DNA from: Chloranthus sessilifolius
Taxonomy: Eukaryota > Streptophyta > Magnoliopsida > Chloranthales > Chloranthaceae
Direction of reading: 5' to 3'
DNA length: 64,000 nt
Assembly: GCA_021018995.1 (NCBI GenBank)
Contig: CM037589.1
Span: forward strand, 63,577,068-63,641,067
Part shown: positions 1 to 12,418 of the stretch, one piece after another
How the letters are laid out: every line of letters begins with the position of its first letter
How positions within the stretch are numbered: position 1 is the stretch's first letter
Notes under the pieces: generated by a model
What the model saw: the letters and a program-made list of their open reading frames with translations, nothing else
Told to the model about the DNA's origin: nothing
Databases searched by the model: none
Translations under genes and position numbers: made by a program

Positions 1-550
1 AGTATTGGATCAAAACAAATTAGAATCAAATCATTGTAGGTTTTTAGAACCAAGATTGTGCACAAAAATCTCAAACCGTAGCTGTAATGAAGTTTTAAGA
101 CGTATTTATTGGAAGCAAGTTGATGTAGATAAGATTCACAGTGTACATAAATCTCAAACAATCAACAAACAATTCACTTGGTTGATTGCAAAGCATAGTT
201 GTACTCCATTTAGTTCAAGCTCGAATATTACAGTTGAAGACAGTTGTACATCAGTCAACTAGTCAATCTGTTAGTCAACAGTTTGAGATTCATGAATACA
301 GTGAAATTTGTTTTTAGTGAGACTGAAGCTTCTTGGTTATTTTCGTAGGCTCCAAATAAAATTTGTGGAAATTAAATATAAGGCAATTTACATGTTTTTC
401 ATATTGCACAGCCAACATTCGATACATCTCAGATAATAAGTACTATGGAAGATGATATTTCAATCTTTGGTTTACATCAATAAATCAACTGGAAGAAAAC
501 AAATGACAGTGAATTAAAAAATATTACAAGGATAAAATATTTGGACTCAC
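1..550. other. Part of kinase intron 10, no gene seen
   Basis: No minus-strand stretch here resembles the next kinase exon. The short open frame at 5-262 on the plus strand has no recognisable domain. Treated as intron. Confidence 0.6.
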
Positions 551-649
551 GGGATTAAAGCGTGTAACTTCCTTTTTGCTGAGTTTCATCTTTTCTTGGA
601 TGACCTTCATATTCTTTGTTCTTTGATTGGCCAAAGATTTCATGTTTTC
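551..649 (-). CDS. ABC1 kinase exon 10 (last visible)
   Basis: 33 codons, [11 protein letters not shown] to EVTRFNP. Donor GTGAGT. The next exon is beyond the left edge. Confidence 0.88.
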
Positions 650-3600
650 CTTTACAGAAGGAAAGAATTAACATAAATATGACTTACTATATTTGCATTG
701 GCGATTTGGGGAAAAAACTACAAAAGAGTATATAGCTCAACTGACTATCGTGTTGTTAATATGCATAGGTTGTTCAAACCCAATACCAATGGACTACAGT
801 AAAGAGCTGCTCTAGGTTGAACCTGTATCTTAATGGAAGGTGTTTTTTGTTGAAACCTCAAGATCGTAGGTTCAATCCCAGTCTTACTTCAAAAATAAAA
901 AATAAAAATGAAAGGCACAGACAATGAAGCATACTCACAAGAGCTTCGTTTGCTGGTGTCGAATTGCGAAAAAATGTATTGGTTACCTCCATAGCCTGGT
1001 CTGGCATGTCCAGACGAAACCTAAATCCCATTTCTGCAAAGGATGACAATAGTGCTACATGGTCTCCCTGTGCCGCACGCATCATAAATTGTTACAATCG
1101 AGGGACAAGTCAAATAATATAAATTCATGTAGCTCATTACAAGATCAATAAAAAACGATCTAGGAAAAAATATACCTACACAAAGAAAATATATAAGAAG
1201 AAAACCATTCAGCGATATTTCTGAAATTTGTATACAAACTACAAACAATCATAATTATTAAAAAGCATTGACTAACCACACACAAAGACAATCTAGAAAA
1301 AAGTGTGCTCAATATTCCATAAGACATTTTTTCATCAAGTTGAATTTTGCATGCTCATAAAAATACAGAATGAGTACTCATATATAACCAAGCTACACAA
1401 AAGACCTTGCAAGAGAGGATGTAGTTCAAAATTCTACTCTATTGTGAAATCTAAGAGAGAAGATTTTTAAACATAAAAAGAAGAAACATTGAAAGAAAAA
1501 AGAAAGAAAGATGAAAGAACAGAAAATTTATAATTTATTCATGAAAAATCGCTGATTGGATAGTCACGGAGTGCTCAAGACTTTTAATGGATATAGCATT
1601 AATTTCTCCTACTTTTCTATTTTTAGACAATAGGATCTATTTTTATTACTGTTGAAGACTTTATTTTATTATTTTAGGAAAGTTCTTAGTATTAGGATTT
1701 TTTGTTTAAATTGGAAATTAGATTTATATTAAGTTTTCTAATTTTATGCATTATAAAAGCCTTATCAAAAGGCCAGTAGTGCTAGTCTTTAATTTAGAGT
1801 TGAATGAAATATTTTGTCTGGAGCAGGAAGTCCTACTAGTTACGGTTAATATTAGGTGATCCTGTGGGTTCACTGGTATAGGAATTTTGGTGGGGTATTC
1901 CTTAATTTAACTACCTTGGAAAACTAATTAAGACGTCTTGCAAGTTTTGCTAGTTTTGTGTCAAAACTAATACTCTCTCTAAGTGGTCGTCGTACGCTAA
2001 TTGCATCAATTTGGTATGAAAGCAAGTTCGATCCAATGCGGCAACCTCTGATAAAAAATCAAAGCAGCAACTTTGACGTTGATGAAGATATTCAAATCAT
2101 CAATGTTACTTATTATTGGTTCGAACACGATGACCACTCATAGAGAAGGTATATGCCTATGATTTATTTGAAGAAGACATCCTATCTCCAGAAACTTTGA
2201 CGTTGGACTTTTCTCAAGAGGGGGAGAAAGATGTAGTCAAGAATTTTAATCAACTGTGAAGTCCAAGAAAGAAGCTTAGAGAACATGAAAAGAAGAAAAT
2301 TAAAAAAAATTAAAAAGAATGGGAATCTATAATTTATTCATGAAAAGTTGATTGGATGGTCACAGAGTGCTCAACTTCCAATCCTGGCACTTTTATCTTT
2401 GACCTATTTCCAAGCATCAAAGGACATTGGGCTGATGCGAAAATAGACTTATTTGAAATCTTATCAAAGTATCTTTCTAACAAGTAAGAACGCACACCTC
2501 AAACGAGTATTGAAGAAGTTATGGTCAGTTTTTGGAGGTTGCACTGAAAGTAACAAATTTCATTACTTCTAGTTGATTAGCATTAGTTTCTTTTAATATT
2601 TTATTATTTAAATACTTATTAAAAATAGATTTACTTTCATCATTGTTCTGAACTTTATTTTATTATTTTAGGAATGTTATTAAAATCAGGGTATTTCTTT
2701 AGTCAAATTAGAAAATAGAGTTAGATTAGGATGTCTAATTTTATGCATAATAAAAGCCTATTTAAAGGCCAATTTTGTTAGAATTTAATTTATAGTTAAA
2801 TGAAATATTTGTTTGGACCTTATTGAAGTTCTACTAGCTATGATTAGTATATTAGGTGATCCTGCAGGTCACTGGCAGAGGAATTTTGGTGGGATACTCC
2901 TTAATTTAACAACCTTGAAACACTAGTTTAAAGCTTCCTGAAATTTTTTTAGTTTTGTGTCAAAACGAGTACCCCGTCTAAGTCGCTATAGTGCGCAAAT
3001 TGCATCAATTTGGTATCAGTGTGTGTTCATTCCAACCTGACAACCTATGATCAACAAATCTAAGTGGCAACAAACAACACAACGAGATTGAAGTGAGCGA
3101 TGAGTGAAACATGGTATATGGATATCCTATGTAAGACATTTATGGAGGTGGCAAAGACTCAAATCATTCATTACCTTTTTATTGGTCCGAATACAATGAT
3201 CACTTGTACAAATAGTATGGCCTTATGCTTTATTACCAAACTTTTCTCATGAAGGCGAGAATGATGTAGTCAAGAATTTTAATCTACTATGAGGTCCAAG
3301 AAAGAAGATTGGAGAACATGAAAAGAAGAAAAATTGGAACAAAAAGATGAAAGAACAGGAAATCATTTATTTAATCATGAAAAGTCGTTGATCGGGCGGT
3401 TGTAAACAACAGGAAATCATTTATTTAATCATGAAAAGTCGTTGATCGAGCGGTTGTGAAGTGCTCAACTTCAATCCCGTCACTTTTATGTTTAACCTAA
3501 TTTCAAGTATCAAACACGCCAGATTGACACAAAATCGGTCTTGTTTAAATGCGTATCGAAATAACTTTCCAATGAGCCAAGAAACGCGCAATTCTAACGA

Positions 3601-6600
3601 GTATTAAAGAAGTTATGATCAGTTTTCAGAGGTTGCACTGAAAGTAACGAATTTCAAGACGTCTAGTTGAATTACTATTGTTTCCCTTCTTACTTTATTT
3701 AGCCAATAGGATTTATAGGAGTGTATGTCTAGTTGAGTGTGGTGCTATGAAGTAACTTTTGTTGTATTTGTAATTTTCCTCCCTTAATGGTGCGGATGTG
3801 TTTCTTTTTTTCTTACAGCATGATGTCATGCTGAGGTCAGCAGGTCAAAATTGGTGGCCTCAGATTGATTTGATTGCTGCCTTGTTTGGATCGGTTCCTC
3901 ATGTTGACTCTAAACTGGTTTTCGATTATTTTTTTGTCGTATATTCTTCTCGCCCGATTCATGATTTTTAGTGTTAAATTGATTTTCTGTGGAGCTCATA
4001 CCTAGGCAAGGTGTGCTTTTGGATCAGTTTTCATATACTAATCTTTTAAAACAAATCTTGTCGAGTTTGGTGAAGATTTGAGTGATATCTGATGAATCTC
4101 GTGAGGATGTATCAACGCCACTTCTGAAACAAAAACGCTTTTAGTGAGTCTGATTTCGGTGGAACATCAAAACATGTTACAGAGGAAAGTTCTGGATAGT
4201 TTATCAGCTACAACTCATTTGAATAAAATTTTGGTTATGTCCGTGCAGTTATGTAAGATTGGATGATTCTCATGGAGCCTGTGTTTCACTGTTTCGTCTC
4301 TCTTCCCTAAGATAACAGACCGTTTGATATCCCTGATAGTTTGTTTTAGAAGTGATGAAAACACCTTTGTATTTCTTCTTTGGAACGTTTTTGATGAGGA
4401 TATGGATGATTTGTTCAGAATGTGTGCTTGCTTGCCTACCTTTTCGCTTTTCTATGGGGTCTTGCTTAAATCTGGCCAGTGACCTCCAATGCTTGTGAAA
4501 GTATCATTTGGGGGACACATATTGATTGAGCTGTTCGTGAACTAGAGTAGGATGAAGATAGATAGTTATACTTAAGACTTTCTCTCCAGTAACTTGTTTG
4601 TGAGTGGTCCTTGATAAATTAGGGTGTCCATCTCAAAACCAACTGGGTATGAGTGGAGGGACCAGGATCTTATAACAGGAGAGACAGGGCTAATGAATAC
4701 CCGATGTGGGACTAAACTTCAACACGCCCCCACACGTTTTGGCCAGACTAAGCAAAATCACGTGGAGAATTGAACTGGGTGACATGGAGTGGAGAAAAGC
4801 TTGCTCTGATACCATGATAAATTTGGGCATCCATCTCAAAACCAATTGGCTATGAGTGGAAAGGGGCCCAGGATCTAATAAGAGGACAGACAAGGCTAAT
4901 GAATACCTGATGTGGGACTAAACTTCAACAGTTATTGCTAACTGGTTTATGTTGGTATGTACTCCTATGGCTGCCTATGGTTTATGACAGAACTTGCGGT
5001 ATCTTGTGAGATACTTGCATTGGGATTGTGCCTTTGATCTCTTGGTTGGATGACTGTTTTGGATTGAATTCTTTGTGAGTTTGATTTTGGTCATTTGCGG
5101 GTGTACTGGTCTTGAGCCAAATGCAGTTCCTCTTGATTCTCATATTATCTCGCTACATTTACATCTGTCCATCATGACATGGCTTCATCCGTCTTAGCGG
5201 CTACCAATACATCCTCTTCTTAATGGGTGAATGACTCTATGGATACTAACCACGGGACTGGAGACTCTCAGGGTTATTCTTCTTAATCTCCTCAATCATC
5301 ATATTCTCAAGTTCAGTTGGCTGACGGTTCCTCTTATTCACTATATATTGGCAGATATATAGTGATTCATAAGTTTTTTATGGCCCGGCAAATGTTGTAT
5401 GACATGAAGAATAGGGTGGTAGAAAGGTGTGGTTTAACTGGTTGTCTGCAGTTAATTGTCAGTGGTGTTTATGTGAATTTTTTTGTCATTTAAAAGGGTG
5501 AAATTTTCTTGTTGTTTAACTATTAGCTGGTTAAACCCAATACTATGATAGGAGGTAGTAGTATCAACTGCCAATTACTGATATCTATAGTAAAGATGTA
5601 GCAACTCCAACTCTACCCTTGGGTAGTTTCCAAATTGTTAGTGAAAGCTACTGATAATGGAAAAGCGCGACAAAACCTTTACCAATAAAAAATACAAGTT
5701 AAAAAATGGAATATATAGAACAAAAGATTTACTAAAAGATAAAATTGTGAAACTTGTTTATACCTGACTCGTAAAGACCAATTCAATTCTATAATTAAAT
5801 AGACAATACGAAATAAATAGGAGAAAATATTCACTGATAAAAAAAAGGAAAGTCCATCACGTGAACTGATTATAGCATATTAATAAACATATGAAGAATC
5901 ATAGAACCCTGCTGCCAATCTATATCTGTAACTTCTGTTCTAAGTCAACGAAAAACTTTCCACTCTAACTCTAGAATCAAGCACCTTTTTGAAGTCACAA
6001 GACAATTGTACAAACCTCAGCACATGCCAGAAACATTTTAGCGAGTGCTTGCTTCATAGAATGTGATATTAACTTTGTAAGCCCAAAGTCGAGCAAAATG
6101 GGGCGATGTGGAGGTTCCTTGCTCACAAGAAAATTCCCTATAAAAAAGACAGAAAACAAATCCCAAGTTAGAAAGTGTTGATATTAGGTGCATGACGTGT
6201 GAGTTGCACAGATATTTTTGAGTGCCAAATCAGTGAAAGTTCAAAAAATGTACTTTCACTTATTTGTAGCTCAAAATATCTGTTCAACTCCCGAGGTTTC
6301 ATCAGTTTGACAGAGGGAACTTGATCCATGCATGGATACCCGCCCTTGGGGCACACAGATCAGGTACCAAATACTAAATTCATCTAACATATGCCATGAA
6401 CTATGATTAAACAATGTCTACTTTGATCGTGAAGTGAGGATTATGCAACTGTAATATGATTCACACTATATATTTTGAGAAGTGGTATACTAACATACCA
6501 GGATGAGGATCGCCATTGAAAAATCCGTCAACGTATATTTGGTAAGCATATGCACGAGTGATTTCTTCCACAAGCTTTTGCTTGTCAATGCTATATGCCT

Positions 6601-7758
6601 CCAATGACTCATGGTCATTTAGACGAATTCCATCCATATATTCTAAAACGAGGACTTTTTCAGATGACTGCCGGAGGAGAACCAACAGTAAAAATGATAG
6701 TTATTTAGAAACAAAACAACATTCTCCTTTTCACTAAATTGAAACAATTGAACAAGGTGGTTATGGCAGAATATTTTACCTGAATAACTTCAGGAATCAA
6801 CACATCCACACAATTGTTCAAACTGGTATTCTCCTGTTTGCTTTTGCAGCATAGATTTTTGGAAACTAATCTTGTATTTTCTACAACCAGAGACAAACAT
6901 TAATTGGACAATGTAAACACAAAGGAAAATTACAAGAAATGCTACTACATGCACATTGAAAAATTCACTGTAAAATAGAAACCATCATGGTAAAAAATCA
7001 ACTGCCATTGAATATCCTCCTTTTCCATCCTCATGACCAAACCAACTATATAACTTGCATTTTTGTTGTTTTACCGAGAGTTAAGTATACCAGCTTCATG
7101 ATCGAAGTCAAGTTCTTTAGGGGCTTCCTTGCACCATTCATCTATCAATGGGGTCATGTCATATTGTGGTTCTGCCCATGCTATCCAGTCAACTACTGAC
7201 TTTGCATTCTTTAAGTCCTGCAAATGATTTTTACACTACTCTGCATAACCATTGCTAGCTTTAATTTGTTTGTCCAATTAAATCAAATTATAAAACATGG
7301 GTAACCTCCAATATGATTGCCTTGATACCCTCATGTTGGACTTTAACAACCACCTCCTGCCCATTCTTTAAAGTTGCCCGGTGAACCTGAGCTATCTACA
7401 TCACAAAATAAAAAAACATGACCAAGCAATTATTTGAGAAACTACTCAATTATACCATCATATCAGGAGAAAAAAATTACAAAAAAGGCCATCATTTACA
7501 TATTAATGCCACTACGTCAGTATTCCAAAAAAATTCTAACTTCCCATTTCAATTTAGTGTAGGGATCTTACTGATGCTGTGGCAATAGGTGTTTCAACAA
7601 AATATGAGAAGAGCTCATCCATGGGTTTTCCCAACTCTTTCTCTATACTCCGACAAACCTGTAAGAAAGTAAACTGCAAGTCAAAATAGCACCATGGACT
7701 ATAATTAGTGCACAGAACCAGTATTTCTTTTCTGCCAAAGTCTAAATAGGTGGGATAA

Positions 7759-7846
<88 letters not shown>

Positions 7847-8371
7847 TATATATAGGGGCCATTGCTTAGTATGATGGGAAAAGCTTGGGCTGTCAAGCAT
7901 GAAGACTTCGTTTGAGTATGTATCCCGTCCACCCCTCCCAGCAAACCATACGTACGGGACCCACATTGCTAATGGCCTTTATATATATAACATATATATA
8001 AGGCCTGGGGATATCTGTATGAGCGCATGGATAATCCATGCATTCAAATCAGCTGGGTGCCTGCCACATGGCACCCAACCCAAGGATCAGGTGCCACAGA
8101 AACTTTTCCAAGGTCGATCAGGTCCATCTAAAAAAAATTCAAAACGGTATTTATCCACAGTTCAAATGTTGCTCAAAGGTGCAAATTTTCAATGCACCCC
8201 AGGTTCAGGCTGCGGATATGAAACTTGGACATGAGTTTTGAAAGGTAAAATGGACTGAAAATAATATTTTTATTAAACCCTAAGGGCCTGGGTGAACCAT
8301 TAGAGGATGGGTATAATTCCCATGATCTAGGGTTCGAAAGGACAGGTCACACAGTGTGTTTGAGTCCATTC

Positions 8372-8443
<72 letters not shown>

Positions 8444-11400
8444 TCACACACATATTAAACGACATAGGAAACTTTTGGAAATTCGAATTTTCTCCAAAAA
8501 TTAAGAATAATATTTAAGTCCATTTGGACAGCACCCAAAATGCAGATCACACCATTAATGTGGAAGAACCATAAGTTGGGTAAAGGCATAGATGGGCTAT
8601 TGGTGTTTTGGCCCAAAACATCAATAGTCCCGTCTACTATAAAAGCTCTTTTTTGAACCATGGTTCACCCTGCCAACAACAAAACCACAAGTTAGAAGTT
8701 TGTGGCCCAAAACTATAGTAAAGACAACCAAGGAAGAACATGATGTTTTGTAATGGTTACGTACTCCTCGTTAGGCGGTCAATGGGCTAGACAATGCATG
8801 GGCCTAGCCCTAGCACTAGGCAGGCTTTAACATGGTTGGCCCTAGCCCTAGCTGGCCGGGCTGGGCTTGTAACTTTACGATTATTTTTTATGGTTATTGT
8901 TCTTGTACTTTGATTCTTATTCTCTTTTAACCTAACAATTTGTCCTTTTTCGAATTCTCGGTTAGCCTAATATGACAATTCTCATATCATTTCACTACCT
9001 TTTCTAAGTATATGAACCCTCAATCATAAATCATATTTATACCTTTTTTCGAAGTACATTGACCTTTTTTCTTTTTTTATAATAAATAAAGGTCATTTCA
9101 GTAATTTCACTAAGTGGATATCAATGAAATTACCAAAATAACCTTGATTCTCATTGTTACATAATCTCTAACCAATAGAATAGAAGGTATTATGGTAAAT
9201 TAAGTAATTATAATAAATAAAAACATATTCTATGTGTGTATATATAGGGTAAAGAGCGTTAGGACATTGTCCCGGGTTGAAATAACGTCCCTTTGCAGGC
9301 ACCACTCCCTCGCTAGGGTTCTCCCTGCCAAGGGTTTTAGAAAATTATGACCTCGATCTAACAGTGTGAATATGAACGGTTACTTGATTTTGCATTTCAA
9401 TGTTCATTTTAACAGCAATGGACTATCGTGATTAATCCTGATTAAAACATTTTTTTATTATTATATCATTTTGGATCATCTTAGATTGACATTGTGCACG
9501 CCGACATGGGTGCCACGAGGCACCCAACTAGCACTGCCACAGGATACAAACGTCGGGCCTCGACATGGCTATGACGGCAAGATGGTAGTCTTTTAAGGTT
9601 TAGTGGGACAATGACAATGCTTGGATGGCGGCACTGCAGTATGAGACTGTGACGTCTCCAAATTCACACATCAGATCAATGCGCTCACTTAGAAACATCA
9701 CACTACATCACATATCTATGATCATAATTATATCATTTAATCCACAAAGATCTACATATAAACGTAACGGAAAAACAACTATTAAAAGCACACACATAAA
9801 TTATCTTTTTTCTCATCATCATGAGAGCAATACTAAAATTTGAGATAACCTATTATACCAAGTTCTATGCCTACTCACGACTCGATCTCATCCATTAAAC
9901 TGATTGCTACTCTGAGTCAATTGACCAAAACTCTTCTCTTGATTTGTCTAGCTAACGTCTCTCTACAGCATAGCATCTATCTAATAAATTTCTGAAGGTA
10001 GTACTCCTATGCCCCACTACAAGAGACCTGATCTGTGGCCAAAGTCCCTGCTCAAACTTCCTAATGCGGAAGGTCTCATCAGCTATCATATTCGGCACAA
10101 ATCTTTCAAGTTCAGTAAATGCTCTATCGTAGGCATCGACTGTCATGTTCCCTTGTTTTAACTTCAGAAATTCACTGATCTTACCCTCACGAACACTCTA
10201 GGGACACTATTTATCGTTAAAGGTTCTCACAAATTCTGCCCAAGTCCAGACATGTTCTGGGTTTGCTACAATTGTAGTATCATTTACTTGGCTCCACCAA
10301 TGGTCTGCGGTGTCTTCCGGTTTGTAAGGTGTTACTCTCACCTTACTATCCCAAATATTTTTTCTAAGTGCTTAATCCACTTTTGTGCCTTCATAGCATC
10401 GTCAATTCCATTGAAAGTCTTAGGATGATTCTTTCTAAACTCATCCATATCCAATCTAGGCATGAGTGCTTTTGCTACATTGATTGCCTTCGTAACAACA
10501 TGTAACGTCCTCAATTTCACACACCGGATCATTGCGCTCACTTGGAGACATCACACTACATCACATCACCATGATCTTATATAAATCAATTATTCCATAA
10601 AGATCCACATATAAACGCAACGGAAAAATAACTATTAAAAGTGCACACATAAATTTTCTTTTTTTTTATATCATCATGAGAACAATACTAAATTATGAGA
10701 TAACAACCTATTATACCATATTGTATGCTTACTCCTTAAACTAAATAAAACTGAAATCAAGCATAATCCATCATTAACATGAACTTGTTCATAAAAATAA
10801 TCTGAAATAAACATCTTAAGATCTTTCCTAATGCATGAAGAAAAACCTATAAACTAAACTTCAAATCCTTCTTCGCTCAAATCTGGATTTCCATCAATCA
10901 TTGACGCATCTACTTTATCCTCTCCATGTATAGTTGTACTCCCTGGAATCCTAAACAATGGGTCAGTTTACCAAGTAAACTAGTATGGACCAGACATGAT
11001 GAGACTAATAGAAAATATCCATAACTCAAATCATCTCATAAAATCAAATAATAATATAAATATAACATATGACATAAATAATAAGTAAAGCAATAGACTA
11101 AAACTGAAACATAGCATTAAATCTAAATAAACATTATGGCTTGGGTCTCTACCCTAATTTCATGTGTGGCTATTTTTAATTGTGCATTTAATGCTTATGA
11201 ATCGGCATACATAATGGACATAGTTATCTCTTTCTTAATCATTATCCTAATCTTTTCTGATCCTTCGATTAGTATCTACGTTAACCTTCACATAACTTCT
11301 TTTCAGTTAAGTAGTAAGCTTAAAATTAAAGACCTCAATCTCTTCAGTCTTATCATTAATGCATGGATGCATAACTTTTATTACTTGTCATTCTTATTCA

Positions 11401-12385
11401 TATTAATTCATCTAGCATAAGCCCATAGGAATTCTATCATAATCATAGAAATATTTTATTTCCATGTGTCATGTCGTAAACGTATCTTTTCACTTTTATT
11501 AATGTCATGAATGCACATGCATAGAAAAACTAGAAATCAATTTATCATGCAATAGCTTTTTCACTTGTTTAGGCTTAATACATCATAAATATGTAATCTC
11601 TATCGATTCCTACTTGTTTCATGTTGTGTAAATCAAACATCCTATCTTGAATAAATTCTAAGTAATAAAATAATGATGAACATAAATAAACATTTAAGCA
11701 TGATGATTAAGCATAGACAATATTTGAATAGAAATGCATTGCTTGCATCCCAGACAAATTCTGAAATTCCTAACAAATTCTGAATTTCGGACAGATTCTG
11801 GATTCTGAACTGATTCTGGATTCCAAACAGATTCTGGATTCTGAACAGATTTTGGATTCTTGATAGATTCTGGATTTTGAACAAATTCTGGATTCTGAAT
11901 TCTAAACAGATTATGGATTCCGGAAAGATTCTGGATTACGAGATTCTAAATGATTACGGATTGAATTCTAAAGATTCTGGGCGATTACGAGCAGATTACG
12001 GATTACGGATTACCGATTCTAGATTCTAAACAGATTCTAGATTCTGCACAGAATTTCGTGATCAATCACGAAACCCCGTGTACCATCGAAAACCCGTGAT
12101 TAAGCATAAAATTTAACAATCTAATATGAAAAATATTCATTAAATGAAATAAATCCTAATTCCTATTTTATTTTTGTGTTATCTACGTTTTCGATTAATC
12201 TCAACATGATTTCTCCATACCCCTAGTATTCGCGTAAATTTGACATAATTCCTCTCCCTTGATTCAATCCGAAGCTCTAATCCGAAATCCGATCACATCG
12301 TTAGCTCCTCTCACATTCTTCTAAGCCTTCAAACCAAAAACTCTAGGGTTCCTCTTCTAATTCTCCTTCCCTAGAATTTTTTTTT

Positions 12386-12418
<33 letters not shown>

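Noticed and set aside
5..262. 85-codon plus-strand frame at the left edge
   Set aside because: No recognisable family; lies opposite the kinase in what should be intron 10.
4690..4893. 67-codon minus-strand frame
   Set aside because: Covers the TRIM LTRs and primer-binding site; those features explain it.
7554..7966. Minus-strand frames with long YIYIYI runs
   Set aside because: Only residues from kinase exon 3 are real; the rest is microsatellite translation.
11642..11884. Minus-strand protein with FRIQNL repeats
   Set aside because: Translation of the GATTCTGG minisatellite inside an LTR-like repeat; no start context or homologue recognised.
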